Positions 31,407 through 39,232 of a stretch of 64,000 nucleotides of DNA are shown here, one piece after another; within the stretch, counting starts at the first letter, position 1, and the number at the start of each line of letters is the position of its first letter. The position numbers were made by a program, and so were the translations under genes. The notes under the pieces are model-generated. The model was not told where the DNA came from and searched no databases. It saw only the letters and a program-made list of their open reading frames with translations. This stretch comes from Pseudomonas sp. Q11 (GTDB lineage Bacteria > Pseudomonadota > Gammaproteobacteria > Pseudomonadales > Pseudomonadaceae), in assembly GCF_024494355.1 (NCBI RefSeq), contig NZ_JAKNQY010000011.1, positions 108,296 to 172,295 on the forward strand, written 5' to 3'.

Positions 31407-32174
31407 ATGTGGTGGCCAGGGACTCTGATTGGAGCCGGGGCGGGCTTTGCCATAGCCAGCATTCCGGGGGCCATGCTGGGTGCGTTGTTAGGACAGGCGT
31501 TGGATCGGCGACTTAATCTGCAAGGCTGGGCGCAGGTGCGCGAGCGTTTGGGTGGTCGGCCAGCGTTACGCAACGATGAGTTGCTGTTTGTACTGCTTGG
31601 GCGACTGGCCAAGAGCGATGGCCGAGTGGTCGATGGTCACATCCAACAGGCTCGTCAGGAAATGCGCGCCCTGGACTTGAGCGAACCGGCGCAGCGCCGG
31701 GCGGTCGCGGCATTCAACCGGGGCAAAACCGGAAACGACCATTTGCGCGGTTATTTGCGTCGCCTTGCGACCCAGCCCCATGCGGCGGAAGGCGTGCTGC
31801 GGGCCTGCTGGCGGATGGTCTGGGCCGATGGTCGCGCAGGCACCGGCGAGCGTGAGTTGCTTGCCCAGTGGGGCAAGTGGCTGGGTTGGACGCCGCAGCA
31901 GGTCCAGGCACTGGCGGTGGATTACGAACCACACAAACATTCGCTGCCCAACAACGGTGTGACCTATCAGGAAGCGTTGCGTTTGCTGGGGGTTTCGGCC
32001 ACCAGCGAGCCGTCGCAGATCAAGCGGGCTTACCGTCGCCTGCTCAGCCGTCACCACCCGGACAAGATTGCCGGTAGTGGGGCGACGCCATTGCAGGTCC
32101 GTGACGCCACCGACAGAACCCGAGAGTTGCATAACGCCTATCGGTTGATCCGCGAGCGGCGGGATTTTCGCTAG
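31407..32174 (+). CDS. djlA: DjlA-like membrane co-chaperone (TerB and J domains)
   Basis: A 255-residue J-domain protein expected to recruit DnaK to the inner membrane. The N-terminus MWWPGTLIGAGAGFAIASIP is a single glycine-rich membrane segment as in DjlA. A TerB-like helical domain follows (about 55-165: LLFVLLGRLAKSDGRVVDGH, CWRMVWADGRAGTGERELL). The C-terminal J domain contains RLLSRHHPDKIAG with the essential HPD (about 216-218). One base separates it from murU, so it is probably co-transcribed with the recycling genes, though no functional link is known to me. Confidence 0.88.
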   Translation: MWWPGTLIGAGAGFAIASIPGAMLGALLGQALDRRLNLQGWAQVRERLGGRPALRNDELLFVLLGRLAKSDGRVVDGHIQQARQEMRALDLSEPAQRRAVAAFNRGKTGNDHLRGYLRRLATQPHAAEGVLRACWRMVWADGRAGTGERELLAQWGKWLGWTPQQVQALAVDYEPHKHSLPNNGVTYQEALRLLGVSATSEPSQIKRAYRRLLSRHHPDKIAGSGATPLQVRDATDRTRELHNAYRLIRERRDFR

Positions 32175-32216
32175 AAGGTGATAGCCGCTGTGGCTGGCTT
32201 GGGGTTTGCCTAAGCC

Positions 32217-33212
32217 TCACTCCCCCGGCTTTTGCGGGTTCAACCACCCGCGAACCCGACGAAACAGCTGTTCCTGCTGTGCCGATGAATTGGGCACTGC
32301 TTTGAGCGATACCTGACTGAAGCTAGAACCTTTAAGACGTTTGCTGGCCTGCAGGCGCTCCAGTGCTTCATTGCGATCCTGCGGTTTGTCCATGTAGAAG
32401 ATGTCGACGGTCGCCAGTTTCAAGGTGGGGGTCAGTTCGGCCAGGGCGGGTTTGACTGTGACCGGAGTCTGGGCGGCGACCATCACGAAACGCTCTATCT
32501 GCGAAGGTTGTTTTTCATTCAGGTAGCGTGCCGCCCAATAGGCGCCGGTGCCGTGGCCCAGCAAAACAATGCTGCGGGCGCTCTGCTGTTCGGCGTAAGC
32601 CAGTGCCGCATCGATACGGGCAAAGATACGTTCGGCATCGGCCAGAAGGTGTTCCTCGTTGGTTTGGGCAACGACCGGATCCACAGCGTCGGCCTCGCCG
32701 CCCGCCACCTGTTCAATCGGTGCTGCGGTGGTGGCGTCCGGTGCTGCGCCGGCCACGTCGGCCGGTTTGGTTTCGGGAGGAGTTTCCACGACGCGCGGTG
32801 CGATGACGTCGCTTTGCAGATCCGGCAGGGTGATACTCAGGCTACTCCACTCAATGTCCGGTAGTTTTTTGCGCAATGGGCCGATCACTTGAGGCCAGTC
32901 AGCAGTTTCGCCGGCGCCGGGGACTATGATGACCGCGCCTTGGGGCTCGCTAGTGTTGGCCGGCTTCCAGAGAGCCAGGAAAGTGTCGCTGCCGGTCTGT
33001 AGCTGTTGTTGCTCCTGAAGAGGGAGATTTCGTTCAAGTGCCGTCGCTTCTTCCTCGCTACGCTCGAGTAAAGGCGGACGTTCGACCGGTTTTTCCTCGG
33101 CGGTTTGATCGGCCGCCGCGGGCGTCGGTTCTTCAGCCTGTACAGAAAAGGCACTCGGCAGGATCAGCGACAGGCACAATGCTGGCAATGCCAGGCGATA
33201 AACAAAGGGCAT
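32217..33212 (-). CDS. DUF3530 family protein, alpha/beta-hydrolase-like
   Basis: Predicted exported protein of 331 residues. Signal peptide 1-26 (LALPALCLSLILPSAFSVQA), a charged, Pro/Glu-rich linker, then an alpha/beta-hydrolase-like core (GAVIIVPGAGETADWPQVIG). The position expected to carry the nucleophile reads IVLLGHGTGAYWAARYLNE, with Thr where a serine hydrolase would have Ser, so catalysis is doubtful. A low-complexity Ala/Pro/Thr-rich insert interrupts the core near 150-170. Function is unknown. It diverges from the agtS sensor gene across 77 bases. Confidence 0.8.
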   Translation of the reverse strand: MPFVYRLALPALCLSLILPSAFSVQAEEPTPAAADQTAEEKPVERPPLLERSEEEATALERNLPLQEQQQLQTGSDTFLALWKPANTSEPQGAVIIVPGAGETADWPQVIGPLRKKLPDIEWSSLSITLPDLQSDVIAPRVVETPPETKPADVAGAAPDATTAAPIEQVAGGEADAVDPVVAQTNEEHLLADAERIFARIDAALAYAEQQSARSIVLLGHGTGAYWAARYLNEKQPSQIERFVMVAAQTPVTVKPALAELTPTLKLATVDIFYMDKPQDRNEALERLQASKRLKGSSFSQVSLKAVPNSSAQQEQLFRRVRGWLNPQKPGE

Positions 33213-33289
33213 CGGATATTCCAGGGCCAGAAGTATTTCCGGCAGCCTAATGGGTTGGTCAGTATTTGTCAGTGCGTGAGACTTCGAAG

Positions 33290-35683
33290 ATGCGTTTTTG
33301 CTGCCTGTGGGTTATCGGCTGTTTATGGCTTCCCTTGATGGCGTGGGCCGCGCCTGCACCGTCGGTAAATGAAGTGCAACTGGACGCAGGCCAGCGACAA
33401 TGGCTGCTCCAGCATCCGCAACTGCGCGTCGGGCTCGTGTTGCAGGCGCCGTATGCGCAATATGACCGGCGCTTGCAGCGTCTGTCCGGTACCAATGTCG
33501 AGCTGATGCAATGGTTGGGCAAGGCGTTGAATGTCGAGCTGACCTGGCGCAATTTCCAGGACGTGGCGCAACTGGAAGCGGCGTTGCGCTCCGGTGAGGT
33601 GGACGTTGCCCCAGGACTGACCCAGACCCCGGCCGGGCTGCGTCTCTGGCGGTTTTCCGACCCCTACATGCGCGTGCCGCAATTGATCGTCGGCCAGAAG
33701 AAAGGTGCCGAAGGGGTCGAACTGGAAAAGCTCGATGCTCAAGTGCGGGTGGCGGTGCGCATGCCCAGCACCACGGCCGATTATTTGCGCAGCAATTACC
33801 CGACGTTGAATCTTCAAGGCGTACCGTTGGAACGCCAGGCCCTGCAACTGTTGTTGAGTCAACAGGCCGGTTACGCGGTGGTCGATGAGGCGCAGCTAGG
33901 GCGATTGATGGTCGAGCCCGAATTCTCCGGGCTGGTGGTCGTGGGCGATATCGGCCTGCCGCAACTGTTGCGCGTCGCCACCCGCCGGGATTGGCCGGAG
34001 TTGGCCGACATCATCGAGAGCGGTTTGCAGGCGATTCCGGCCAAGGAACTTGAGCAATTGCACAGTCGCTGGCTCAAACCCCAATATCCGCGGCTGACCG
34101 ATTCCCCGGGTTTCTGGCAAAACCTGACCCTGTTGCTGCTGGCCCTGCTCTTGAGCTGCGTGGCCATCGTGTTCTGGCAGCGCCGCGAGCAAAGGGCGCT
34201 GGAACGGCGCCTGCGCTACGCGCGAAATGACATCGCCCAGCGGGCCGCCAGCGAGGAAGCCCTGCGCCTGACGCAATTTTCCATCGATCAAAGCACTGTC
34301 GGCATTCTCTGGGTCAATTGGGATAGCCATGTACGCTATGCCAATCGCGCTGCCGAAATCATGCTGGGCTATGCGCCGGGCGCCATCATTGAGCGACCCT
34401 TGATCGACTTCGAACCGGGCCTGCACATGGATCGCTGGCTGAACCTGTGGAAGCGTGCCCGGGCCAGCGAGGAGGGGCCACAGAGTTTCGAAACCGAATG
34501 CGTGCGGGCCGATGGAAGTATCCTTCCAGCCGACGTTTCCTTGAGCTTCCTGCGTTTTCGAGATGCCGAATACCTGGTGGTCTACATAAACGACGTAACC
34601 GAGCGCCGTCGTGCGCTGGCGGCGCTGCGCGAAAGCGAGGCGCGCTTGCAGGGGATCGCCGCCAACGTCCCGGGCCTGGTCTTTCGCCTGGAACGGGCCC
34701 CCGTGACCGGGCAGATCGACTTTGCCTACATCAGTGAAGGCAGCGAAAGCCTCGTGGGGTATTCCCCCGCGACCCTGGCCCGTAGCGACACCGGCCTGCG
34801 CAGCCTCGTACACCCTCAGGACAAGGCCAGTTACCACCGCACTCAGGACCAGGCGCTGGACAGCGACAGCGACTGGTCGTGGCAGGGCCGCATTCTGACC
34901 CGCGAAGGTCGGGAGCGCTGGGCCGAGATCAAGGCCATTACCCGTCGTCTCGAGGACGGTGCCTACGTCTGGGATGGCATCGTCTGGGATATCACCGAAA
35001 GCAAGCGCATCGAACTCGAGCTGGCCAGCTCCCGGGAACAACTGCGCGAATTGTCGGCGCATCTGGAGAGCGTGCGGGAAGAGGAAAAAGCGCGTATAGC
35101 CCGGGAAGTTCACGACGAGCTGGGTCAGATGTTGACGGTCTTGAAGCTGGAAACGTCCATGTGCGAACTGGCCTATGCGCAGCTCGACCCGGGCCTGCAA
35201 GAGCGGCTCAACAGCATGAAACGCCTGATTGCCCAACTGTTCCAGTTGGTACGGGACGTGGCGACGGCGCTACGACCTCCGATCCTTGACGCCGGCATCG
35301 CCTCGGCCATTGAATGGCAGGCGCGGCGTTTCGAGGCGCGCACGCAGATCCCGTGCCTGGTGCAGGTGCCGGATAACCTGCCACCCTTGAGCGACGCCAA
35401 GGCCATCGGCCTGTTTCGGATTCTCCAGGAAGCGCTGACCAATGTGATGCGCCATGCCCAGGCGCATACTGTAGAACTGACGCTGGTGCAGGAAGACGAC
35501 CAGCTCTGTCTGACGGTGAGCGACGACGGTGTAGGATTCGTTCCCGCCACGGGTCGGCCGACCTCCTTTGGTCTGGTCGGCATGCGGGAGCGGGTGTTGA
35601 TCATGGGCGGGCAGTTATCGTTGGAAAGTGAGCCAGGGGAGGGTACGACCCTGGCGGTGCGGGTGCCGGTGAATGAGGCCTGA
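33290..35683 (+). CDS. agtS: Hybrid-type sensor kinase with periplasmic binding domain (AgtS-like)
   Basis: Membrane histidine kinase of 797 residues. Signal peptide 1-21, periplasmic solute-binding-like domain about 28-265 (BvgS-type), membrane helix about 278-296, two PAS domains (about 325-440 and 450-570), then a NarX/DegS-type kinase core. Phosphoacceptor His608 lies in AREVHDELGQ, and the ATPase parts are EALTNVMRHA, DDGVGF and GLVGMRERV. Position beside an agtABCD-like transporter and gene order match P. aeruginosa AgtS, which responds to 5-aminovalerate and GABA. I start at ATG 33290, since it opens the signal peptide; the ribosome site is weak. Despite its domain wealth it has no receiver of its own. 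Confidence 0.8.
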   Translation: MRFCCLWVIGCLWLPLMAWAAPAPSVNEVQLDAGQRQWLLQHPQLRVGLVLQAPYAQYDRRLQRLSGTNVELMQWLGKALNVELTWRNFQDVAQLEAALRSGEVDVAPGLTQTPAGLRLWRFSDPYMRVPQLIVGQKKGAEGVELEKLDAQVRVAVRMPSTTADYLRSNYPTLNLQGVPLERQALQLLLSQQAGYAVVDEAQLGRLMVEPEFSGLVVVGDIGLPQLLRVATRRDWPELADIIESGLQAIPAKELEQLHSRWLKPQYPRLTDSPGFWQNLTLLLLALLLSCVAIVFWQRREQRALERRLRYARNDIAQRAASEEALRLTQFSIDQSTVGILWVNWDSHVRYANRAAEIMLGYAPGAIIERPLIDFEPGLHMDRWLNLWKRARASEEGPQSFETECVRADGSILPADVSLSFLRFRDAEYLVVYINDVTERRRALAALRESEARLQGIAANVPGLVFRLERAPVTGQIDFAYISEGSESLVGYSPATLARSDTGLRSLVHPQDKASYHRTQDQALDSDSDWSWQGRILTREGRERWAEIKAITRRLEDGAYVWDGIVWDITESKRIELELASSREQLRELSAHLESVREEEKARIAREVHDELGQMLTVLKLETSMCELAYAQLDPGLQERLNSMKRLIAQLFQLVRDVATALRPPILDAGIASAIEWQARRFEARTQIPCLVQVPDNLPPLSDAKAIGLFRILQEALTNVMRHAQAHTVELTLVQEDDQLCLTVSDDGVGFVPATGRPTSFGLVGMRERVLIMGGQLSLESEPGEGTTLAVRVPVNEA

Positions 35684-35710
35684 TGGTTTTTGGTTGGCTT
35701 GGCTGACGCT

Positions 35711-35789
35711 ATCGCGAGCAGGCTCGCTCCCACATTGATTGAGATACATACACGCACACAACCCTGTGGGAGCGAGCCTGCTCGCGATG
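35711..35789. repeat. REP doublet (REPIN) between agtS and agtR
   Basis: Two REP copies in opposite orientation: ATCGCGAGCAGGCTCGCTCC near 35711-35730 and GGGAGCGAGCCTGCTCGCGA near 35768-35787, separated by an A/C-rich spacer. It separates the kinase and regulator genes and ends 24 bases before the agtR start, close to its ribosome site. Confidence 0.9.
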
Positions 35790-35812
35790 AGAACCTGAAT
35801 CTGGAGAAAAGA

Positions 35813-36442
35813 GTGATCCGTGTACTGGTAGCCGAAGACCACACCATCGTCCGCGAAGGCATTAAACAGTTGATTGGCCTGGCGAAGGACCTGGTGGTCG
35901 TGGGGGAGGCGAGCAATGGCGAGCAATTGCTGGAGACCCTGCGGCATGTGCCCTGTGAGGTGGTGTTGCTGGATATCTCCATGCCTGGCGTCAATGGCCT
36001 GGAGGCGATCCCGCGGATCCGTGCGTTGAACAATCCGCCGGCCATCCTGGTGTTGTCGATGCACGACGAGGCGCAAATGGCGGCGCGGGCGCTGAAGGTC
36101 GGTGCCGCCGGCTACGCGACCAAGGACAGTGACCCGGCCTTGCTGCTCATGGCGATCCGCAAGGTCGCGGCCGGCGGACGTTACATCGACCCGGAGTTGG
36201 CCGACCGCATGGTTTTCGAAGTTGGCCTGACCGACAGCCGACCGCTGCACTCGCTGCTGTCCGAGCGCGAATTCTCGGTATTCGAGCGCCTGGCCCAAGG
36301 GGCCAACGTCAATGACATCGCCCAGCAATTGGCCCTGAGCAGCAAAACCATCAGTACTCACAAAGCGCGGCTGATGCAGAAACTCAACATCACCTCATTG
36401 GCGGAGCTGGTGAAGTATGCGATGGAGCATAAGTTGCTCTAA
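35813..36442 (+). CDS. agtR: NarL/FixJ-family response regulator (AgtR-like)
   Basis: Predicted partner of the preceding kinase. 209 residues: receiver domain 1-120 with acidic pocket EDH (8-10), phosphoacceptor Asp54 in VVLLDISMPG, and Lys in YATKDSDP. A LuxR-type DNA-binding domain follows (LSEREFSVFERLAQGANVND, then QLALSSKTISTHKARLMQKL, about 143-200). The start is GTG 35813 with GGAG six bases upstream; the longer frame would translate REP DNA. In P. aeruginosa the AgtSR pair activates the agtABCD operon. A palindrome upstream of agtA here is a candidate target. Confidence 0.85.
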   Translation: MIRVLVAEDHTIVREGIKQLIGLAKDLVVVGEASNGEQLLETLRHVPCEVVLLDISMPGVNGLEAIPRIRALNNPPAILVLSMHDEAQMAARALKVGAAGYATKDSDPALLLMAIRKVAAGGRYIDPELADRMVFEVGLTDSRPLHSLLSEREFSVFERLAQGANVNDIAQQLALSSKTISTHKARLMQKLNITSLAELVKYAMEHKLL

Positions 36443-36454
36443 GCCCACCACAAT

Positions 36455-36554
36455 CCCCTGTGGGAGCGAGCCTGCTCGCGATAGCGTTGGACCATTCAGC
36501 GTCGTAGTTGACTGACACACCGCCATCGCGAGCAGGCTCGCTCCCACAGGGGCA
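36455..36554. repeat. REP doublet (REPIN) after agtR
   Basis: CCCCTGTGGGAGCGAGCCTG with TGCTCGCGATAGCG at the left, and the mirror image ending GCTCGCTCCCACAGGGG at the right. The outer CCCCTGTGGG and CCCACAGGGG pair exactly, making a long symmetrical element of 100 bases. It may serve as a terminator or a stabilising structure at the end of agtR mRNA. Confidence 0.9.
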
Positions 36555-36659
36555 GTGTGTCGGCATATCCATTTGCGACACGCCCCAGCACCGCTTTTGC
36601 CCTTGCTTGCAGCTTGCAGCTCATAACTCACCACCGTTCTTATCCAATCCCGCCATCCT

Positions 36660-36677
36660 TGTAGGGAAATCCCTACA
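36660..36677. promoter_or_regulatory. Palindrome upstream of agtA, candidate AgtR binding site
   Basis: TGTAGGG, AAAT, CCCTACA: a perfect 7-base dyad. A possible -10 TATTCT lies at 36702-36707, which would put a transcription start near 36714 and the dyad centre at about -45. That is a usual spot for an activator next to a promoter with a poor -35. Binding by AgtR is an inference. Confidence 0.5.
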
Positions 36678-36787
36678 CCGACTCTTCCATCCGGCTGAGG
36701 CTATTCTCTCCTGCGTCCCGATTTGCGCGGCCCCCAGGCTCCACTAGGCTTGATTCACAAGCAGTCATCAATACAAAAGGTGCGGGT

Positions 36788-37912
36788 ATGAGCCAGGTCG
36801 ATTCAAGCGCGGGGGCCAGTGATGTGCTGGTCAGCTTTCGTGGTGTGCAAAAGAGCTACGACGGCGAGAACCTGATCGTCAAGGACCTCAACCTGGACAT
36901 TCGCAAAGGCGAATTCCTGACTCTGCTCGGGCCGTCCGGTTCCGGCAAAACCACCAGCCTGATGATGCTCGCCGGGTTTGAAACACCGACCGCCGGCGAG
37001 ATCCAACTAGCCGGGCGCTCCATCAACAACGTGCCGCCCCACAAGCGTGACATCGGCATGGTGTTCCAGAACTACGCCTTGTTCCCACACATGACCGTTG
37101 CCGAGAACCTGGCATTCCCGCTGACCGTGCGCGGCTTGAACAAAAGCGACGTGAGTGATCGGGTCAAGCGCGTCTTGAGCATGGTTCAGTTGGACACGTT
37201 TGCCCAACGCTACCCGGCGCAGTTGTCCGGCGGCCAGCAACAGCGCGTGGCCCTGGCCCGGGCGCTGGTGTTCGAGCCGCAGCTGGTGCTGATGGACGAA
37301 CCCCTCGGCGCGCTGGACAAACAACTGCGTGAGCACATGCAAATGGAGATCAAGCACCTGCATCAGCGCCTCGGTGTGACCGTGGTCTACGTGACCCACG
37401 ACCAGGGCGAAGCCTTGACCATGTCCGACCGCGTAGCGGTGTTTCACCAGGGCGAAATCCAGCAAATTGCCCCGCCGCGCACTCTCTACGAAGAGCCGAA
37501 AAATACTTTCGTCGCCAACTTCATCGGCGAGAACAACCGTCTCAACGGCCGCCTGCATAGCCAAACTGGCGACCGTTGCCTGGTTGAACTGGGGCGCGGT
37601 GAAAAGGTCGAGGCCCTGGCGGTGAACGTCGGCAAGCCCGGCGAGCCGGTGACCTTGTCGATCCGCCCGGAACGGGTGAGCCTCAACGGCGCAAGCGAAC
37701 AATGTGTCAACCGCTTCTCAGGGAGGGTGGCGGAATTCATCTATCTGGGCGACCACGTCCGGGTTCGCCTGGAGGTCTGCGGCAAGAATGACTTCTTCGT
37801 GAAACAACCCATTGCCGAGCTCGATCCCGGGCTCACCGTTGGGGACGTGGTTCCGCTTGGCTGGCAAGTCGAGCATGTGCGTGCGCTCGACCCCCTTCTA
37901 GAGGCGAATTGA
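36788..37912 (+). CDS. agtA: ABC transporter ATPase, 5-aminovalerate/GABA type (AgtA-like)
   Basis: Cytoplasmic ATPase of a polyamine-type importer. 374 residues. Walker A GPSGSGKTTSLMMLAGFE (about 49-66), Q-loop MVFQNYALFPHM, signature LSGGQQQRVALARALVFEP, Walker B LVLMDEPLGALD, H-loop YVTHDQGEAL, and a C-terminal TOBE domain (SIRPERVSLNG). It closely resembles PotA-type ATPases, so polyamine uptake is an alternative. The adjacent AgtSR-like pair and rpe-gph-trpE context favour the agt operon of P. aeruginosa. AAGG precedes the ATG. Confidence 0.82.
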   Translation: MSQVDSSAGASDVLVSFRGVQKSYDGENLIVKDLNLDIRKGEFLTLLGPSGSGKTTSLMMLAGFETPTAGEIQLAGRSINNVPPHKRDIGMVFQNYALFPHMTVAENLAFPLTVRGLNKSDVSDRVKRVLSMVQLDTFAQRYPAQLSGGQQQRVALARALVFEPQLVLMDEPLGALDKQLREHMQMEIKHLHQRLGVTVVYVTHDQGEALTMSDRVAVFHQGEIQQIAPPRTLYEEPKNTFVANFIGENNRLNGRLHSQTGDRCLVELGRGEKVEALAVNVGKPGEPVTLSIRPERVSLNGASEQCVNRFSGRVAEFIYLGDHVRVRLEVCGKNDFFVKQPIAELDPGLTVGDVVPLGWQVEHVRALDPLLEAN

Positions 37913-37961
37913 TCGCCCCCTGCTGTACCAACACCAACCCTGCACGTGGAGAGAACAATAA

Positions 37962-39005
37962 ATGTTGAGATCCCTGAAGTTCACAGCCCTGACCCTGGGC
38001 ATGATGGGTGCGGCAAGCGCGATGGCGGCGGGCCCGGACCTGACTGTGGTGTCTTTTGGTGGGGCGAACAAGGCGGCTCAGGCCAAAGCCTTCTACGCAC
38101 CATGGGAAGCGGCCGGCAACGGTAAGATTATCGCTGGTGAATACAACGGCGAAATGGCCAAGGTCAAGGCCATGGTCGACACCAAGAGCGTTTCGTGGGA
38201 TCTGGTGGAAGTCGAATCCCCAGAGCTGTCCCGTGGTTGTGACGAAGACATGTTCGAGCAACTGGATCCGGCTCTGTTCGGCAAGGCCGAAGACTACGTC
38301 AAGGGTGCCATCCAGCCTTGCGGCGTGGGCTTCTTCGTATGGTCGACCGTGCTGGCCTACAACGCCGACAAGCTGAAAACCGCGCCGACCAGTTGGGCGG
38401 ATTTCTGGGACACCAAGCAATTCCCGGGCAAGCGTGGCCTGCGCAAAGGCGCCAAGTACACCCTGGAATTTGCCTTGATGGCCGACGGCGTCGCGCCTAA
38501 AGACGTCTACAAGGTACTGGCCGGCAAGGATGGCCAGGATCGCGCCTTCAAAAAGCTCGACGAACTCAAACCGAACATCCAGTGGTGGGAAGCCGGCGCC
38601 CAGCCGCCGCAATACCTGGCTTCCGGCGACGTGGTCATGAGTTCGGCCTACAACGGCCGGATCGCCGCGGTGCAGAACGAAAGCAACCTGAAAGTGGTGT
38701 GGAACGGCGGCATCTACGACTTTGACGCTTGGGCGATCCCACGCGGCCTGGACAAGACCCGCGCCGAAGCTGCGAAGAAATTCATCGCCTTCTCGGTGGC
38801 GCCGCAGCAGCAAAAGACCTACTCGGAAAACATCGCCTACGGTCCGGCCAACACCCAGGCTGTACCGCTGCTGTCCAAGGATGTCTTGAAAGACATGCCG
38901 ACCACCCCGGAAAACATCGCCAACCAGGTGCAGATCGACGTCAGCTTCTGGGCTGATAACGGTGAGCAACTGGAGCAGCGCTTCAACTCCTGGGCTGCCA
39001 AGTAA
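37962..39005 (+). CDS. agtB: Periplasmic substrate-binding protein of the agt transporter
   Basis: Type-I PotD/PotF-like binding protein of 347 residues with signal peptide 1-23 (LTLGMMGAASAMAAGPDL). The mature part includes LTVVSFGGANKAAQAKAF, WDLVEVESPELSRGCDEDMF and IAAVQNESNLKVVWNGGIYD. It captures the substrate, probably 5-aminovalerate or GABA, and hands it to the permeases. GGAGAG precedes the ATG. It is followed by a repeat and hairpin region before the permease genes, an arrangement that usually allows more binding protein than membrane subunits. Confidence 0.82.
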   Translation: MLRSLKFTALTLGMMGAASAMAAGPDLTVVSFGGANKAAQAKAFYAPWEAAGNGKIIAGEYNGEMAKVKAMVDTKSVSWDLVEVESPELSRGCDEDMFEQLDPALFGKAEDYVKGAIQPCGVGFFVWSTVLAYNADKLKTAPTSWADFWDTKQFPGKRGLRKGAKYTLEFALMADGVAPKDVYKVLAGKDGQDRAFKKLDELKPNIQWWEAGAQPPQYLASGDVVMSSAYNGRIAAVQNESNLKVVWNGGIYDFDAWAIPRGLDKTRAEAAKKFIAFSVAPQQQKTYSENIAYGPANTQAVPLLSKDVLKDMPTTPENIANQVQIDVSFWADNGEQLEQRFNSWAAK

Positions 39006-39033
39006 CCAAAGCGTTCATGGGTGAACGGGCTTT

Positions 39034-39145
39034 TGTGGCGAGGGAGCTTGCTCCCGCTTGAGTGCGCAGCACTCACAAAATTGGCGTTGCCGACAAAATT
39101 TTGGGGCCGCTTCGCAGCCCAGCGCGAGCAAGCTCGCTCGCCACA
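39034..39145. repeat. REP doublet of a second subtype inside the agt operon
   Basis: Left arm TGTGGCGAGGGAGCTTGCTC (from 39034), right arm GCGAGCAAGCTCGCTCGCCA (to 39144), in inverted orientation. It belongs to a different REP subtype from the GGGAGCGAGCC elements near agtR. It lies between binding-protein and permease genes of one operon. Confidence 0.85.
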
Positions 39146-39180
39146 ATGACTCGTTCCCATAGGTTGGTGTTTTAAAAGAA

Positions 39181-39202
39181 CAGAGGCGGTACGCCGCCTC
39201 TG
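39181..39202 (+). terminator. Strong stem-loop between agtB and agtC
   Basis: CAGAGGCGG, TACG, CCGCCTCTG: a perfect 9-bp stem with tetraloop, preceded by AAAAGAA and without a U-run. It probably acts as an mRNA-stabilising or partially terminating hairpin that sets the ratio of binding protein to permease. Confidence 0.6.
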
Positions 39203-39232
39203 TAACGATCAAAAAGATTTGCGGAGTTCGCC

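Larger units (their letters stand above)
36443..36787. other. Regulatory and repeat region between agtR and agtA
   Basis: A 345-base gap with no gene. It holds a REP doublet (36455-36554), a GCTTGCAGC-type repeat (36605-36620), the palindrome at 36660-36677, a possible -10 TATTCT at 36702-36707, and the agtA ribosome site. The operon promoter for the transporter must lie here or upstream. Confidence 0.6.

Noticed and set aside
35690..35812. Longer N-terminus for the response regulator
   Set aside because: Would translate REP DNA; GTG 35813 has a good ribosome site and starts the receiver domain.
35711..36554. Spaced inverted repeats considered as a CRISPR array
   Set aside because: They are REP doublets: few copies, inverted orientation, irregular spacing, no cas genes.
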